Of a stretch of DNA of 64,000 nucleotides, positions 12,201 through 27,200 are shown piece after piece (the stretch's first letter is position 1; every line of letters begins with the position of its first letter). The translations under genes were made by a program, and so were the position numbers. Under the pieces are notes generated by a model. It did no database searches and was not told the DNA's origin. It saw only the letters and a program-made list of their open reading frames with translations. The DNA is from Brachionus manjavacas (taxonomy: Eukaryota > Rotifera > Eurotatoria > Ploima > Brachionidae), in the NCBI GenBank assembly GCA_019054805.1, contig JAHQIY010000007.1, forward strand, positions 5,647,501 through 5,711,500. Reading direction: 5' to 3'.

Positions 12201-15200
12201 TTGTTTCGATGGTGGTTAGTTCAGTTAATGATGAGGTTGATTCATCTGTTGTCGTAGAATCTTCAGTACTTGATTCAGTTGTTTCGGTGGTGGTTAGTTC
12301 AGTTGATGATGATGTTGATTCATCTGTTGTCGTAGAATCTTCAGTACTTGATTCAGTTGTTTCGGTGGTGGTTAGTTCAGTTGATGATTTTGTTGATTCA
12401 TCTGTTGTCGTAGAATCTTCAGGACTTGATTCAGTTGTTTCGATGGTGGTTAGTTCAGTTGATGATGATGTTGATTCATCTGTTGTCGTAGAATCTTCGG
12501 TACTTGATTCAGTTGTTTCGGTGGTGGTTAGTTCAGTTGATGATGATGTTGATTCATCTGTTGTCGTAGAATCTTCAGTACTTGATTCAGTTGTTTCGAT
12601 GGTGGTTAGTTCAGTTGAAGATGATGTTGATTCATCTGTTGTCGTAGAATCTTCGGTACTTGATTCAGTTGTTTCGGTGGTGGTTAGTTCAGTTGATGAT
12701 GATGTTGATTCATCTGTTGTCGTAGAATCTTCAGTACTTGATTCAGTTGTTTCGGTGGTGGTTAGTTCAGTTGATGATGATGCTGAATCATCTGTTGTCG
12801 TAGAATCTTCAGGACTTGATTCAGTTGTTTCGCTGGTGGTTAGTTCAGTTGATGATGATGTTGATTCATCTGTTGTCGTAGAATCTTCAGTACTTGATTC
12901 AGTTGTTTCGGTGGTGGTAAGTTCAGTTGATGATGATGTTGATTCATCTGTTGTCGTAGAATCTTCAGTACTTGATTCAGTTGTTTCGGTGGTGGTTAGT
13001 TCAGTTGATGATGATGTTGATTCATCTGTTGTCGTAGAATCTTCAGTACTTGATACAGTTGTTTCGGTGGTGGTTAGTTCAGTTGATGATGATGTTGATT
13101 CATCTGTTGTCGTAGAATCTTCAGTACTTGATGTTGTCGTAGAATCTTCAGTTGTTTCGGTGGTGGTTAGTTCAGTTGATGATGATGCTGAATCATCTGT
13201 TGTCGTAGAATCTTCAGGACTTGATTCAGTTGTTTCGCTGGTGGTTAGTTCAGTTGATGATGATGTTGATTCATCTGTTGTCGTAGAATCTTCAGTACTT
13301 GATTCAGTTGTTTCGGTGGTGGTAAGTTCAGTTGATGATGATGTTGATTCATCTGTTGTCGTAGAATCTTCAGTACTTGATTCAGTTGTTTCGATGGTGG
13401 TTAGTTCAGTTGATGATGAGGTTGATTCATCTGTTGTCGTAGAATCTTCAGTACTTGATTCAGTTGTTTCGGTGGTGGTTAGTTCAGTTGATGATGATGT
13501 TGATTCATCTGTTGTCGTAGAATCTTCAGTACTTGATTCAGTTGTTTCGCTGGTGGTTAGTTCAGTTGATGATGATGTTGATTCATCTGTTGTCGTAGAA
13601 TCTTCAGTACTTGATTCAGTTGTTTCGCTGGTGGTTAGTTCAGTTGATGATGATGTTGATTCATCTGTTGTCGTAGAATCTTCAGTACTTGATTCAGTTG
13701 TTTCGATGGTGGTTAGTTCAGTTGATGATGAGGTTGATTCATCTGTTGTCGTAGAATCTTCAGTACTTGATTCAGTTGTTTCGGTGGTGGTTAGTTCAGT
13801 TGATGATGATGTTGATTCATCTGTTGTCGTAGAATCTTCAGTACTTGATTCAGTTGTTTCGGTGGTGGTTAGTTCAGTTGATGATTTTGTTGATTCATCT
13901 GTTGTCGTAGAATCTTCAGGACTTGATTCAGTTGTTTCGGTGGTGGTTAGTTCAGTTGATGATGATGTTGATTCATCTGTTGTCGTAGAATCTTCAGTAC
14001 TTGATTCAGTTGTTTCGCTGGTGGTTAGTTCAGTTGATGATGATGTTGATTCATCTGTTGTCGTAGAATCTTCAGTACTTGATTCAGTTGTTTCGGTGGT
14101 GGTTAGTTCATTTGATGATGATGTTGATTCATCTGTTGTCGTAGAATCTTCAGTACTTGATTCAGTTGTTTCGGTGGTGGTTAGTTCAGTTGATGATGAT
14201 GTTGATTCATCTGTTGTCGTAGAATCTTCAGTACTTGATTCAGTTGTTTCGCTGGTGGTTAGTTCAGTTGATGATGATGTTGATTCATCTGTTGTCGTAG
14301 AATCTTCAGTACTTGATTCAGTTGTTTCGATGGTGGTTAGTTCAGTTGATGATGAGGTTGATTCATCTGTTGTCGTAGAATCTTCAGTACTTGATTCAGT
14401 TGTTTCGGTGGTGGTTAGTTCAGTTGATGATGATGTTGATTCATCTGTTGTCGTAGAATCTTCAGTACTTGATTCAGTTGTTTCGGTGGTGGTTAGTTCA
14501 GTTGATGATTTTGTTGATTCATCTGTTGTCGTAGAATCTTCAGGACTTGATTCAGTTGTTTCGATGGTGGTTAGTTCAGTTGATGATGATGTTGATTCAT
14601 CTGTTGTCGTAGAATCTTCAGTACTTGATTCAGTTGTTTCGGTGGTGGTTAGTTCAGTTGATGATGATGTTGATTCATCTGTTGTCGTAGAATCTTCAGT
14701 ACTTGATTCAGTTGTTTCGATGGTGGTTAGTTCAGTTGATGATGAGGTTGATTCATCTGTTGTCGTAGAATCTTCAGTACTTGATTCAGTTGTTTCGGTG
14801 GTGGTTAGTTCAGTTGATGATGATGTTGATTCATCTGTTGTCGTAGAATCTTCAGTACTTGATTCAGTTGTTTCGGTGGTGGTTAGTTCAGTTGATGATT
14901 TTGTTGATTCATCTGTTGTCGTAGAATCTTCAGGACTTGATTCAGTTGTTTCGATGGTGGTTAGTTCAGTTGATGATGATGTTGATTCATCTGTTGTCGT
15001 AGAATCTTCAGTACTTGATTCAGTTGTTTCGGTGGTGGTTAGTTCAGTTGATGATGATGTTGATTCATCTGTTGTCGTAGAATCTTCAGTACTTGATTCA
15101 GTTGTTTCGCTGGTGGTTAGTTCAGTTGATGATGATGTTGATTCATCTGTTGTCGTAGAATCTTCAGTACTTGATTCAGTTGTTTCGGTGGTGGTTAGTT

Positions 15201-18200
15201 CAGTTGATGATGATGTTGATTCATCTGTTGTCGTAGAATCTTCAGTACTTGATTCAGTTGTTTCGATGGTGGTTAGTTCAGTTGATGATGATGTTGATTC
15301 ATCTGTTGTCGTAGAATCTTCGGTACTTGATTCAGTTGTTTCGCTGGTGGTTAGTTCAGTTGATGATGATGTTGATTCATCTGTTGTCGTAGAATCTTCA
15401 GTACTTGATTCAGTTGTTTCGCTGGTGGTTAGTTCAGTTGATGATGAGGTTGATTCATCTGTTGTCGTAGAATCTTCAGTACTTGATTCAGTTGTTTCGG
15501 TGGTGGTTAGTTCAGTTGATGATGATGTTGATTCATCTGTTGTCGTAGAATCTTCAGTACTTGATTCAGTTGTTTCGCTGGTGGTTAGTTCAGTTGATGA
15601 TGATGTTGATTCATCTGTTGTCGTAGAATCTTCAGTACTTGATTCAGTTGTTTCGCTGGTGGTTAGTTCAGTTGATGATGATGTTGATTCATCTGTTGTC
15701 GTAGAATCTTCAGTACTTGATTCAGTTGTTTCGATGGTGGTTAGTTCAGTTGATGATGAGGTTGATTCATCTGTTGTCGTAGAATCTTCAGTACTTGATT
15801 CAGTTGTTTCGGTGGTGGTTAGTTCAGTTGATGATGATGTTGATTCATCTGTTGTCGTAGAATCTTCAGTACTTGATTCAGTTGTTTCGGTGGTGGTTAG
15901 TTCAGTTGATGATTTTGTTGATTCATCTGTTGTCGTAGAATCTTCAGGACTTGATTCAGTTGTTTCGATGGTGGTTAGTTCAGTTGATGATGATGTTGAT
16001 TCATCTGTTGTCGTAGAATCTTCGGTACTTGATTCAGTTGTTTCGGTGGTGGTTAGTTCAGTTGATGATGATGTTGATTCATCTGTTGTCGTAGAATCTT
16101 CAGTACTTGATTCAGTTGTTTCGATGGTGGTTAGTTCAGTTGATGATGATGTTGATTCATCTGTTGTCGTAGAATCTTCGGTACTTGATTCAGTTGTTTC
16201 GGTGGTGGTTAGTTCAGTTGATGATGATGTTGATTCATCTGTTGTCGTAGAATCTTCAGTACTTGATTCAGTTGTTTCGTTGGTGGTTAGTTCAGTTGAT
16301 GATGATGCTGAATCATCTGTTGTCGTAGAATCTTCAGGACTTGATTCAGTTGTTTCGCTGGTGGTTAGTTCAGTTGATGATGATGTTGATTCATCTGTTG
16401 TCGTAGAATCTTCAGTACTTGATTCAGTTGTTTCGGTGGTGGTAAGTTCAGTTGATGATGATGTTGATTCATCTGTTGTCGTAGAATCTTCAGTACTTGA
16501 TTCAGTTGTTTCGGTGGTGGTTAGTTCAGTTGATGATGATGTTGATTCATCTGTTGTCGTAGAATCTTCAGTACTTGATACAGTTGTTTCGGTGGTGGTT
16601 AGTTCAGTTGATGATGATGTTGATTCATCTGTTGTCGTAGAATCTTCAGTACTTGATGTTGTCGTAGAATCTTCAGTTGTTTCGGTGGTGGTTAGTTCAG
16701 TTGATGATGATGCTGAATCATCTGTTGTCGTAGAATCTTCAGGACTTGATTCAGTTGTTTCGCTGGTGGTTAGTTCAGTTGATGATGATGTTGATTCATC
16801 TGTTGTCGTAGAATCTTCAGTACTTGATTCAGTTGTTTCGGTGGTGGTAAGTTCAGTTGATGATGATGTTGATTCATCTGTTGTCGTAGAATCTTCAGTA
16901 CTTGATTCAGTTGTTTCGATGGTGGTTAGTTCAGTTGATGATGAGGTTGATTCATCTGTTGTCGTAGAATCTTCAGTACTTGATTCAGTTGTTTCGGTGG
17001 TGGTTAGTTCAGTTGATGATGATGTTGATTCATCTGTTGTCGTAGAATCTTCAGTACTTGATTCAGTTGTTTCGCTGGTGGTTAGTTCAGTTGATGATGA
17101 TGTTGATTCATCTGTTGTCGTAGAATCTTCAGTACTTGATTCAGTTGTTTCGGTGGTGGTTAGTTCATTTGATGATGATGTTGATTCATCTGTTGTCGTA
17201 GAATCTTCAGTACTTGATTCAGTTGTTTCGGTGGTGGTTAGTTCAGTTGATGATGATGTTGATTCATCTGTTGTCGTAGAATCTTCAGTACTTGATTCAG
17301 TTGTTTCGGTGGTGGTTAGTTCAGTTGATGATTTTGTTGATTCATCTGTTGTCGTAGAATCTTCAGGACTTGATTCAGTTGTTTCGATGGTGGTTAGTTC
17401 AGTTGATGATGATGTTGATTCATCTGTTGTCGTAGAATCTTCAGGACTTGATTCAGTTGTTTCGGTGGTGGTAAGTTCAGTTGATGATGATGTTGATTCA
17501 TCTGTTGTCGTAGAATCTTCAGTACTTGATTCAGTTGTTTCGATGGTGGTTAGTTCAGTTGATGATGAGGTTGATTCATCTGTTGTCGTAGAATCTTCAG
17601 TACTTGATTCAGTTGTTTCGGTGGTGGTTAGTTCAGTTGATGATGATGTTGATTCATCTGTTGTCGTAGAATCTTCAGTACTTGATTCAGTTGTTTCGCT
17701 GGTGGTTAGTTCAGTTGATGATGATGTTGATTCATCTGTTGTCGTAGAATCTTCAGTACTTGATTCAGTTGTTTCGGTGGTGGTTAGTTCAGTTGATGAT
17801 GATGTTGATTCATCTGTTGTCGTAGAATCTTCAGTACTTGATTCAGTTGTTTCGGTGGTGGTTAGTTCAGTTGATGATGATGTTGATTCATCTGTTGTCG
17901 TAGAATCTTCAGTACTTGATTCAGTTGTTTCGGTGGTGGTTAGTTCAGTTGATGATGATGTTGATTCATCTGTTGTCGTAGAATCTTCAGTACTTGATTC
18001 AGTTGTTTCGGTGGTGGTTAGTTCAGTTGATGATTTTGTTGATTCATCTGTTGTCGTAGAATCTTCAGGACTTGATTCAGTTGTTTCGATGGTGGTTAGT
18101 TCAGTTGATGATGATGTTGATTCATCTGTTGTCGTAGAATCTTCAGTACTTGATTCAGTTGTTTCGGTGGTGGTTAGTTCAGTTGATGATGATGTTGATT

Positions 18201-21200
18201 CATCTGTTGTCGTAGAATCTTCAGTACTTGATTCAGTTGTTTCGCTGGTGGTTAGTTCAGTTGATGATGATGTTGATTCATCTGTTGTCGTAGAATCTTC
18301 AGTACTTGATTCAGTTGTTTCGGTGGTGGTTAGTTCATTTGATGATGAGGTTGATTCATCTGTTGTCGTAGAATCTTCAGTACTTGATTCAGTTGTTTCG
18401 GTGGTGGTTAGTTCAGTTGATGATGATGTTGATTCATCTGTTGTCGTAGAATCTTCAGTACTTGATTCAGTTGTTTCGGTGGTGGTTAGTTCAGTTGATG
18501 ATTTTGTTGATTCATCTGTTGTCGTAGAATCTTCAGGACTTGATTCAGTTGTTTCGATGGTGGTTAGTTCAGTTGATGATGATGTTGATTCATCTGTTGT
18601 CGTAGAATCTTCAGGACTTGATTCAGTTGTTTCGGTGGTGGTAAGTTCAGTTGATGATGATGTTGATTCATCTGTTGTCGTAGAATCTTCAGTACTTGAT
18701 TCAGTTGTTTCGATGGTGGTTAGTTCAGTTGATGATGATGTTGATTCATCTGTTGTCGTAGAATCTTCAGTACTTGATTCAGTTGTTTCGGTGGTGGTTA
18801 GTTCAGTTGATGATTTTGTTGATTCATCTGTTGTCGTAGAATCTTCAGGACTTGATTCAGTTGTTTCGATGGTGGTTAGTTCAGTTGATGATGATGTTGA
18901 TTCATCTGTTGTCGTAGAATCTTCGGTACTTGATTCAGTTGTTTCGGTGGTGGTTAGTTCAGTTGATGATGATGTTGATTCATCTGTTGTCGTAGAATCT
19001 TCAGTACTTGATTCAGTTGTTTCGATGGTGGTTAGTTCAGTTGATGATGATGTTGATTCATCTGTTGTCGTAGAATCTTCAGTACTTGATTCAGTTGTTT
19101 CGGTGGTGGTTAGTTCAGTTGATGATGATGTTGATTCATCTGTTGTCGTAGAATCTTCAGTACTTGATTCAGTTGTTTCGCTGGTGGTTAGTTCAGTTGA
19201 TGATGATGTTGATTCATCTGTTGTCGTAGAATCTTCAGTACTTGATTCAGTTGTTTCGGTGGTGGTTAGTTCATTTGATGATGATGTTGATTCATCTGTT
19301 GTCGTAGAATCTTCAGTACTTGATTCAGTTGTTTCGGTGGTGGTTAGTTCAGTTGATGATGATGTTGATTCATCTGTTGTCGTAGAATCTTCAGTACTTG
19401 ATTCAGTTGTTTCGGTGGTGGTTAGTTCAGTTGATGATGATGTTGATTCATCTGTTGTCGTAGAATCTTCAGTACTTGATTCAGTTGTTTCGGTGGTGGT
19501 TAGTTCAGTTGATGATGATGTTGATTCATCTGTTGTCGTAGAATCTTCAGTACTTGATTCAGTTGTTTCGATGGTGGTTAGTTCAGTTGATGATGATGTT
19601 GATTCATCTGTTGTCGTAGAATCTTCAGTACTTGATTCAGTTGTTTCGGTGGTGGTTAGTTCAGTTGATGATTTTGTTGATTCATCTGTTGTCGTAGAAT
19701 CTTCAGTACTTGATTCAGTTGTTTCGATGGTGGTTAGTTCAGTTGATGATGATGTTGATTCATCTGTTGTCGTAGAATCTTCGGTACTTGATTCAGTTGT
19801 TTCGGTGGTGGTTAGTTCAGTTGATGATGATGTTGATTCATCTGTTGTCGTAGAATCTTCAGTACTTGATTCAGTTGTTTCGATGGTGGTTAGTTCAGTT
19901 GATGATGATGTTGATTCATCTGTTGTCGTAGAATCTTCAGTACTTGATTCAGTTGTTTCGGTGGTGGTTAGTTCAGTTGATGATGATGTTGATTCATCTG
20001 TTGTCGTAGAATCTTCAGTACTTGATTCAGTTGTTTCGGTGGTGGTTAGTTCAGTTGATGATGATGTTGATTCATCTGTTGTCGTAGAATCTTCAGTACT
20101 TGATTCAGTTGTTTCGGTGGTGGTTAGTTCAGTTGATGATGATGTTGATTCATCTGTTGTCGTAGAATCTTCAGTACTTGATTCAGTTGTTTCGGTGGTG
20201 GTTAGTTCATTTGATGATGATGTTGATTCATCTGTTGTCGTAGAATCTTCAGTACTTGATTCAGTTGTTTCGGTGGTGGTTAGTTCAGTTGATGATGATG
20301 TTGATTCATCTGTTGTCGTAGAATCTTCAGTACTTGATTCAGTTGTTTCGGTGGTGGTTAGTTCAGTTGATGATGATGTTGATTCATCTGTTGTCGTAGA
20401 ATCTTCAGTACTTGATTCAGTTGTTTCGATGGTGGTTAGTTCAGTTGATGATGATGTTGATTCATCTGTTGTCGTAGAATCTTCAGTACTTGATTCAGTT
20501 GTTTCGGTGGTGGTTAGTTCAGTTGATGATTTTGTTGATTCATCTGTTGTCGTAGAATCTTCAGGACTTGATTCAGTTGTTTCGATGGTGGTTAGTTCAG
20601 TTGATGATGATGTTGATTCATCTGTTGTCGTAGAATCTTCGGTACTTGATTCAGTTGTTTCGGTGGTGGTTAGTTCAGTTGATGATGATGTTGATTCATC
20701 TGTTGTCGTAGAATCTTCAGTACTTGATTCAGTTGTTTCGATGGTGGTTAGTTCAGTTGATGATGATGTTGATTCATCTGTTGTCGTAGAATCTTCAGTA
20801 CTTGATTCAGTTGTTTCGGTGGTGGTTAGTTCAGTTGATGATGATGTTGATTCATCTGTTGTCGTAGAATCTTCGGTACTTGATTCAGTTGTTTCGGTGG
20901 TGGTTAGTTCAGTTGATGATGATGCTGAATCATCTGTTGTCGTAGAATCTTCAGGACTTGATTCAGTTGTTTCGCTGGTGGTTAGTTCAGTTGATGATGA
21001 TGTTGATTCATCTGTTGTCGTAGAATCTTCAGTACTTGATTCAGTTGTTTCGGTGGTGGTAAGTTCAGTTGATGATGATGTTGATTCATCTGTTGTCGTA
21101 GAATCTTCAGTACTTGATTCAGTTGTTTCGGTGGTGGTTAGTTCAGTTGATGATGATGTTGATTCATCTGTTGTCGTAGAATCTTCAGTACTTGATTCAG

Positions 21201-24200
21201 TTGTTTCGGTGGTGGTTAGTTCAGTTGATGATGATGTTGATTCATCTGTTGTCGTAGAATCTTCGGTACTTGATTCAGTTGTTTCGCTGGTGGTTAGTTC
21301 AGTTGATGATGATGTTGATTCATCTGTTGTCGTAGAATCTTCAGTACTTGATTCAGTTGTTTCGATGGTGGTTAGTTCAGTTGATGATGATGTTGATTCA
21401 TCTGTTGTCGTAGAATCTTCGGTACTTGATTCAGTTGTTTCGCTGGTGGTTAGTTCAGTTGATGATGATGTTGATTCATCTGTTGTCGTAGAATCTTCAG
21501 TACTTGATTCAGTTGTTTCGGTGGTGGTTAGTTCAGTTGATGATGATGTTGATTCATCTGTTGTCGTAGAATCTTCAGTACTTGATTCAGTTGTTTCGAT
21601 GGTGGTTAGTTCAGTTGATGATGATGTTGATTCATCTGTTGTCGTAGAATCTTCGGTACTTGATTCAGTTGTTTCGCTGGTGGTTAGTTCAGTTGATGAT
21701 GATGTTGATTCATCTGTTGTCGTAGAATCTTCAGTACTTGATTCAGTTGTTTCGGTGGTGGTTAGTTCAGTTGATGATGATGTTGATTCATCTGTTGTCG
21801 TAGAATCTTCAGTACTTGATTCAGTTGTTTCGGTGGTGGTTAGTTCAGTTGATGATGATGTTGATTCATCTGTTGTCGTAGAATCTTCAGTACTTGATTC
21901 AGTTGTTTCGGTGGTGGTTAGTTCAGTTGATGATTTTGTTGATTCATCTGTTGTCGTAGAATCTTCAGGACTTGATTCAGTTGTTTCGATGGTGGTTAGT
22001 TCAGTTGATGATGATGTTGATTCATCTGTTGTCGTAGAATCTTCGGTACTTGATTCAGTTGTTTCGGTGGTGGTTAGTTCAGTTGATGATGATGTTGATT
22101 CATCTGTTGTCGTAGAATCTTCAGTACTTGATTCAGTTGTTTCGATGGTGGTTAGTTCAGTTGATGATGATGTTGATTCATCTGTTGTCGTAGAATCTTC
22201 AGTACTTGATTCAGTTGTTTCGGTGGTGGTTAGTTCAGTTGATGATGATGTTGATTCATCTGTTGTCGTAGAATCTTCAGTACTTGATTCAGTTGTTTCG
22301 GTGGTGGTAAGTTCAGTTGATGATGATGTTGATTCATCTGTTGTCGTAGAATCTTCAGTACTTGATTCAGTTGTTTCGGTGGTGGTTAGTTCAGTTGATG
22401 ATGATGTTGATTCATCTGTTGTCGTAGAATCTTCAGTACTTGATTCAGTTGTTTCGGTGGTGGTTAGTTCAGTTGATGATGATGTTGATTCATCTGTTGT
22501 CGTAGAATCTTCAGTACTTGATACAGTTGTTTCGGTGGTGGTTAGTTCAGTTGATGATGATGTTGATTCATCTGTTGTCGTAGAATCTTCAGTACTTGAT
22601 GTTGTCGTAGAATCTTCAGTTGTTTCGGTGGTGGTTAGTTCAGTTGATGATGATGCTGAATCATCTGTTGTCGTAGAATCTTCAGGACTTGATTCAGTTG
22701 TTTCGCTGGTGGTTAGTTCAGTTGATGATGATGTTGATTCATCTGTTGTCGTAGAATCTTCAGTACTTGATTCAGTTGTTTCGGTGGTGGTAAGTTCAGT
22801 TGATGATGATGTTGATTCATCTGTTGTCGTAGAATCTTCAGTACTTGATTCAGTTGTTTCGATGGTGGTTAGTTCAGTTGATGATGAGGTTGATTCATCT
22901 GTTGTCGTAGAATCTTCAGTACTTGATTCAGTTGTTTCGGTGGTGGTTAGTTCAGTTGATGATGATGTTGATTCATCTGTTGTCGTAGAATCTTCAGTAC
23001 TTGATTCAGTTGTTTCGCTGGTGGTTAGTTCAGTTGATGATGATGTTGATTCATCTGTTGTCGTAGAATCTTCAGTACTTGATTCAGTTGTTTCGGTGGT
23101 GGTTAGTTCATTTGATGATGATGTTGATTCATCTGTTGTCGTAGAATCTTCAGTACTTGATTCAGTTGTTTCGGTGGTGGTTAGTTCAGTTGATGATGAT
23201 GTTGATTCATCTGTTGTCGTAGAATCTTCAGTACTTGATTCAGTTGTTTCGGTGGTGGTTAGTTCAGTTGATGATGATGTTGATTCATCTGTTGTCGTAG
23301 AATCTTCAGTACTTGATTCAGTTGTTTCGATGGTGGTTAGTTCAGTTGATGATGATGTTGATTCATCTGTTGTCGTAGAATCTTCGGTACTTGATTCAGT
23401 TGTTTCGCTGGTGGTTAGTTCAGTTGATGATGATGTTGATTCATCTGTTGTCGTAGAATAATCAGTACTTGGATTCAGTTGTTTCGCTGGTGGTTAGTTC
23501 AGTTGATGATGATGTTGATTCATCTGTTGTCGTAGAATCTTCAGTACTTGATTCAGTTGTTTCGGTGGTGGTTAGTTCAGTTGATGATGATGTTGATTCA
23601 TCTGTTGTCGTAGAATCTTCAGGACTTGATTCAGTTGTTTCGATGGTGGTTAGTTCAGTTGATGATGATGTTGATTCATCTGTTGTCGTAGAATCTTCAG
23701 TACTTGATTCAGTTGTTTCGGTGGTGGTTAGTTCAGTTGATGATGATGTTGATTCATCTGTTGTCGTAGAATCTTCAGTACTTGATTCAGTTGTTTCGAT
23801 GGTGGTTAGTTCAGTTGATGATGATGTTGATTCATCTGTTGTCGTAGAATCTTCGGTACTTGATTCAGTTGTTTCGCTGGTGGTTAGTTCAGTTGATGAT
23901 GATGTTGATTCATCTGTTGTCGTAGAATCTTCAGTACTTGATTCAGTTGTTTCGGTGGTGGTTAGTTCAGTTGATGATGATGTTGATTCATCTGTTGTCG
24001 TAGAATCTTCGGTACTTGATTCAGTTGTTTCGGTGGTGGTTAGTTTAGTTGATGATGATGTTGATTCATCTGTTGTCGTAGAATCTTCAGTACTTGATTC
24101 AGTTGTTTCGCTGGTGGTTAGTTCAAGTTGATGATGATGTTGATTCATCTGTTGTCGTAGAATCTTCAGTACTTGATTCAGTTGTTTCGGTGGTGGTAAG

Positions 24201-27200
24201 TTCAGTTGATGATGATGTTGATTCATCTGTTGTCGTAGAATCTTCAGTACTTGATTCAGTTGTTTCGGTGGTGGTTAGTTCAGTTGATGATGATGTTGAT
24301 TCATCTGTTGTCGTAGAATCTTCAGTACTTGATTCAGTTGTTTCGGTGGTGGTTAGTTTAGTTGATGATGATGTTGATTCATCTGTTGTCGTAGAATCTT
24401 CGGTACTTGATTCAGTTGTTTCGCTGGTGGTTAGTTCAGTTGATGATGATGTTGATTCATCTGTTGTCGTAGAATCTTCAGTACTTGATTCAGTTGTTTC
24501 GCTGGTGGTTAGTTCAGTTGATGATGATGTTGATTCATCTGTTGTCGTAAGAATCTTCAGTACTTGATTCAGTTGTTTCGGTGGTGGTTAGTTCAGTTGA
24601 TGATGATGTTGATTCATCTGTTGTCGTAGAATCTTCAGTACTTGATTCAGTTGTTTCGGTGGTGGTTAGTTCAGTTGATGATGATGTTGATTCATCTGTT
24701 GTCGTAGAATCTTCAGTACTTGATTCAGTTGTTTCGGTGGTGGTTAGTTCAGTTGATGATGATGTTGATTCATCTGTTGTCGTAGAATCTTCGGTACTTG
24801 ATTCAGTTGTTTCGCTGGTGGTTAGTTCAGTTGATGATGATGTTGATTCATCTGTTGTCGTAGAATCTTCAGTACTTGATTCAGTTGTTTCGGTGGTGGT
24901 TAGTTCAGTTGATGATGATGTTGATTCATCTGTTGTCGTAGAATCTTCGGTACTTGATTCAGTTGTTTCGGTGGTGGTTAGTTTAGTTGATGATGATGTT
25001 GATTCATCTGTTGTCGTAGAATCTTCAGTACTTGATTCAGTTGTTTCGGTGGTGGTAAGTTCAGTTGATGATGATGTTGATTCATCTGTTGTCGTAGAAT
25101 CTTCAGTACTTGATTCAGTTGTTTCGGTGGTGGTTAGTTCAGTTGATGATGATGTTGATTCATCTGTTGTCGTAGAATCTTCAGTACTTGATTCAGTTGT
25201 TTCGGTGGTGGTTAGTTCAGTTGATGATGATGTTGATTCATCTGTTGTCGTAGAATCTTCAGTACTTGATTCAGTTGTTTCGCTGGTGGTTAGTTCAGTT
25301 GATGATGATGCTGAATCATCTGTTGTCGTAGAATCTTCAGGACTTGATTCAGTTGTTTCGCTGGTGGTTAGTTCAGTTGATGATGATGTTGATTCATCTG
25401 TTGTCGTAGAATCTTCAGTACTTGATTCAGTTGTTTCGGTGGTGGTTAGTTCAGTTGATGATGATGTTGATTCATCTGTTGTCGTAGAATCTTCGGTACT
25501 TGATTCAGTTGTTTCGGTGGTGGTTAGTTCAGTTGATGATGATGTTGATTCATCTGTTGTCGTAGAATCTTCAGTACTTGATTCAGTTGTTTCGGTGGTG
25601 GTAAGTTCAGTTGATGATGATGTTGATTCATCTGTTGTCGTAGAATCTTCAGTACTTGATTCAGTTGTTTCGGTGGTGGTTAGTTCAGTTGATGATGATG
25701 TTGATTCATCTGTTGTCGTAGAATCTTCAGTACTTGATTCAGTTGTTTCGCTGGTGGTTAGTTCAGTTGATGATGATGTTGATTCATCTGTTGTCGTAGA
25801 ATCTTCAGTACTTGATTCAGTTGTTTCGGTGGTGGTTAGTTCAGTTGATGATGATGTTGATTCATCTGTTGTCGTAGAATCTTCAGTACTTGATTCAGTT
25901 GTTTCGGTGGTGGTTAGTTCAGTTGATGATGATGTTGATTCATCTGTTGTCGTAGAATCTTCAGTACTTGATTCAGTTGTTTCGGTGGTGGTTAGTTCAG
26001 TTGATGATTTTGTTGATTCATCTGTTGTCGTAGAATCTTCAGGACTTGATTCAGTTGTTTCGATGGTGGTTAGTTCAGTTGATGATGATGTTGATTCATC
26101 TGTTGTCGTAGAATCTTCAGTACTTGATTCAGTTGTTTCGGTGGTGGTAAGTTCAGTTGATGATGATGTTGATTCATCTGTTGTCGTAGAATCTTCAGTA
26201 CTTGATTCAGTTGTTTCGGTGGTGGTAAGTTCAGTTGATGATGATGTTGATTCATCTGTTGTCGTAGAATCTTCAGTACTTGATTCAGTTGTTTCGGTGG
26301 TGGTTAGTTCAGTTGATGATGATGTTGATTCATCTGTTGTCGTAGAATCTTCAGTACTTGATACAGTTGTTTCGGTGGTGATTAGTTCAGTTGATGATGA
26401 TGTTGATTCATCTGTTGTCGTAGAATCTTCAGTACTTGATTCAGTTGTTTCGCTGGTGGTTAGTTCAGTTGATGATGATGTTGATTCATCTGTTGTCGTA
26501 GAATCTTCAGTACTTGATTCAGTTGTTTCGCTGGTGGTTAGTTCAGTTGATGATGATGTTGATTCATCTGTTGTCGTAGAATCTTCAGTACTTGATTCAG
26601 TTGTTTCGGTGGTGGTTAGTTCATTTGATGATGATGTTGATTCATCTGTTGTCGTAGAATCTTCAGTACTTGATTCAGTTGTTTCGCTGGTGGTTAGTTC
26701 AGTTGATGATGATGTTGATTCATCTGTTGTCGTAGAATCTTCAGTACTTGATTCAGTTGTTTCGCTGGTGGTTAGTTCAGTTGATGATGATGTTGATTCA
26801 TCTGTTGTCGTAGAATCTTCAGTACTTGATTCAGTTGTTTCGGTGGTGGTAAGTTCAGTTGATGATGATGTTGATTCATCTGTTGTCGTAGAATCTTCAG
26901 TACTTGATTCAGTTGTTTCGGTGGTGGTTAGTTCAGTTGATGATGATGTTGATTCATATGTTGTCGTAGAATCTTCAGTACTTGATTCAGTTGTTTCGCT
27001 GGTGGTTAGTTCAGTTGATGATGATGTTGATTCATCTGTTGTCGTAGAATCTTCAGTACTTGATTCAGTTGTTTCGGTGGTGGTTAGTTCAGTTGATGAT
27101 GATGTTGATTCATCTGTTGTCGTAGAATCTTCAGTACTTGATTCAGTTGTTTCGCTGGTGGTTAGTTCAGTTGATGATGATGTTGATTCATCTGTTGTCG

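Noticed and set aside
6149-23461. 5,770-codon plus-strand ORF as a real gene
   Set aside because: It has no signal peptide or flanking coding exons. The minus strand has a signal peptide, a mucin-like composition and in-frame continuation into NIDO, so the plus frame is a shadow of a three-fold-periodic repeat.
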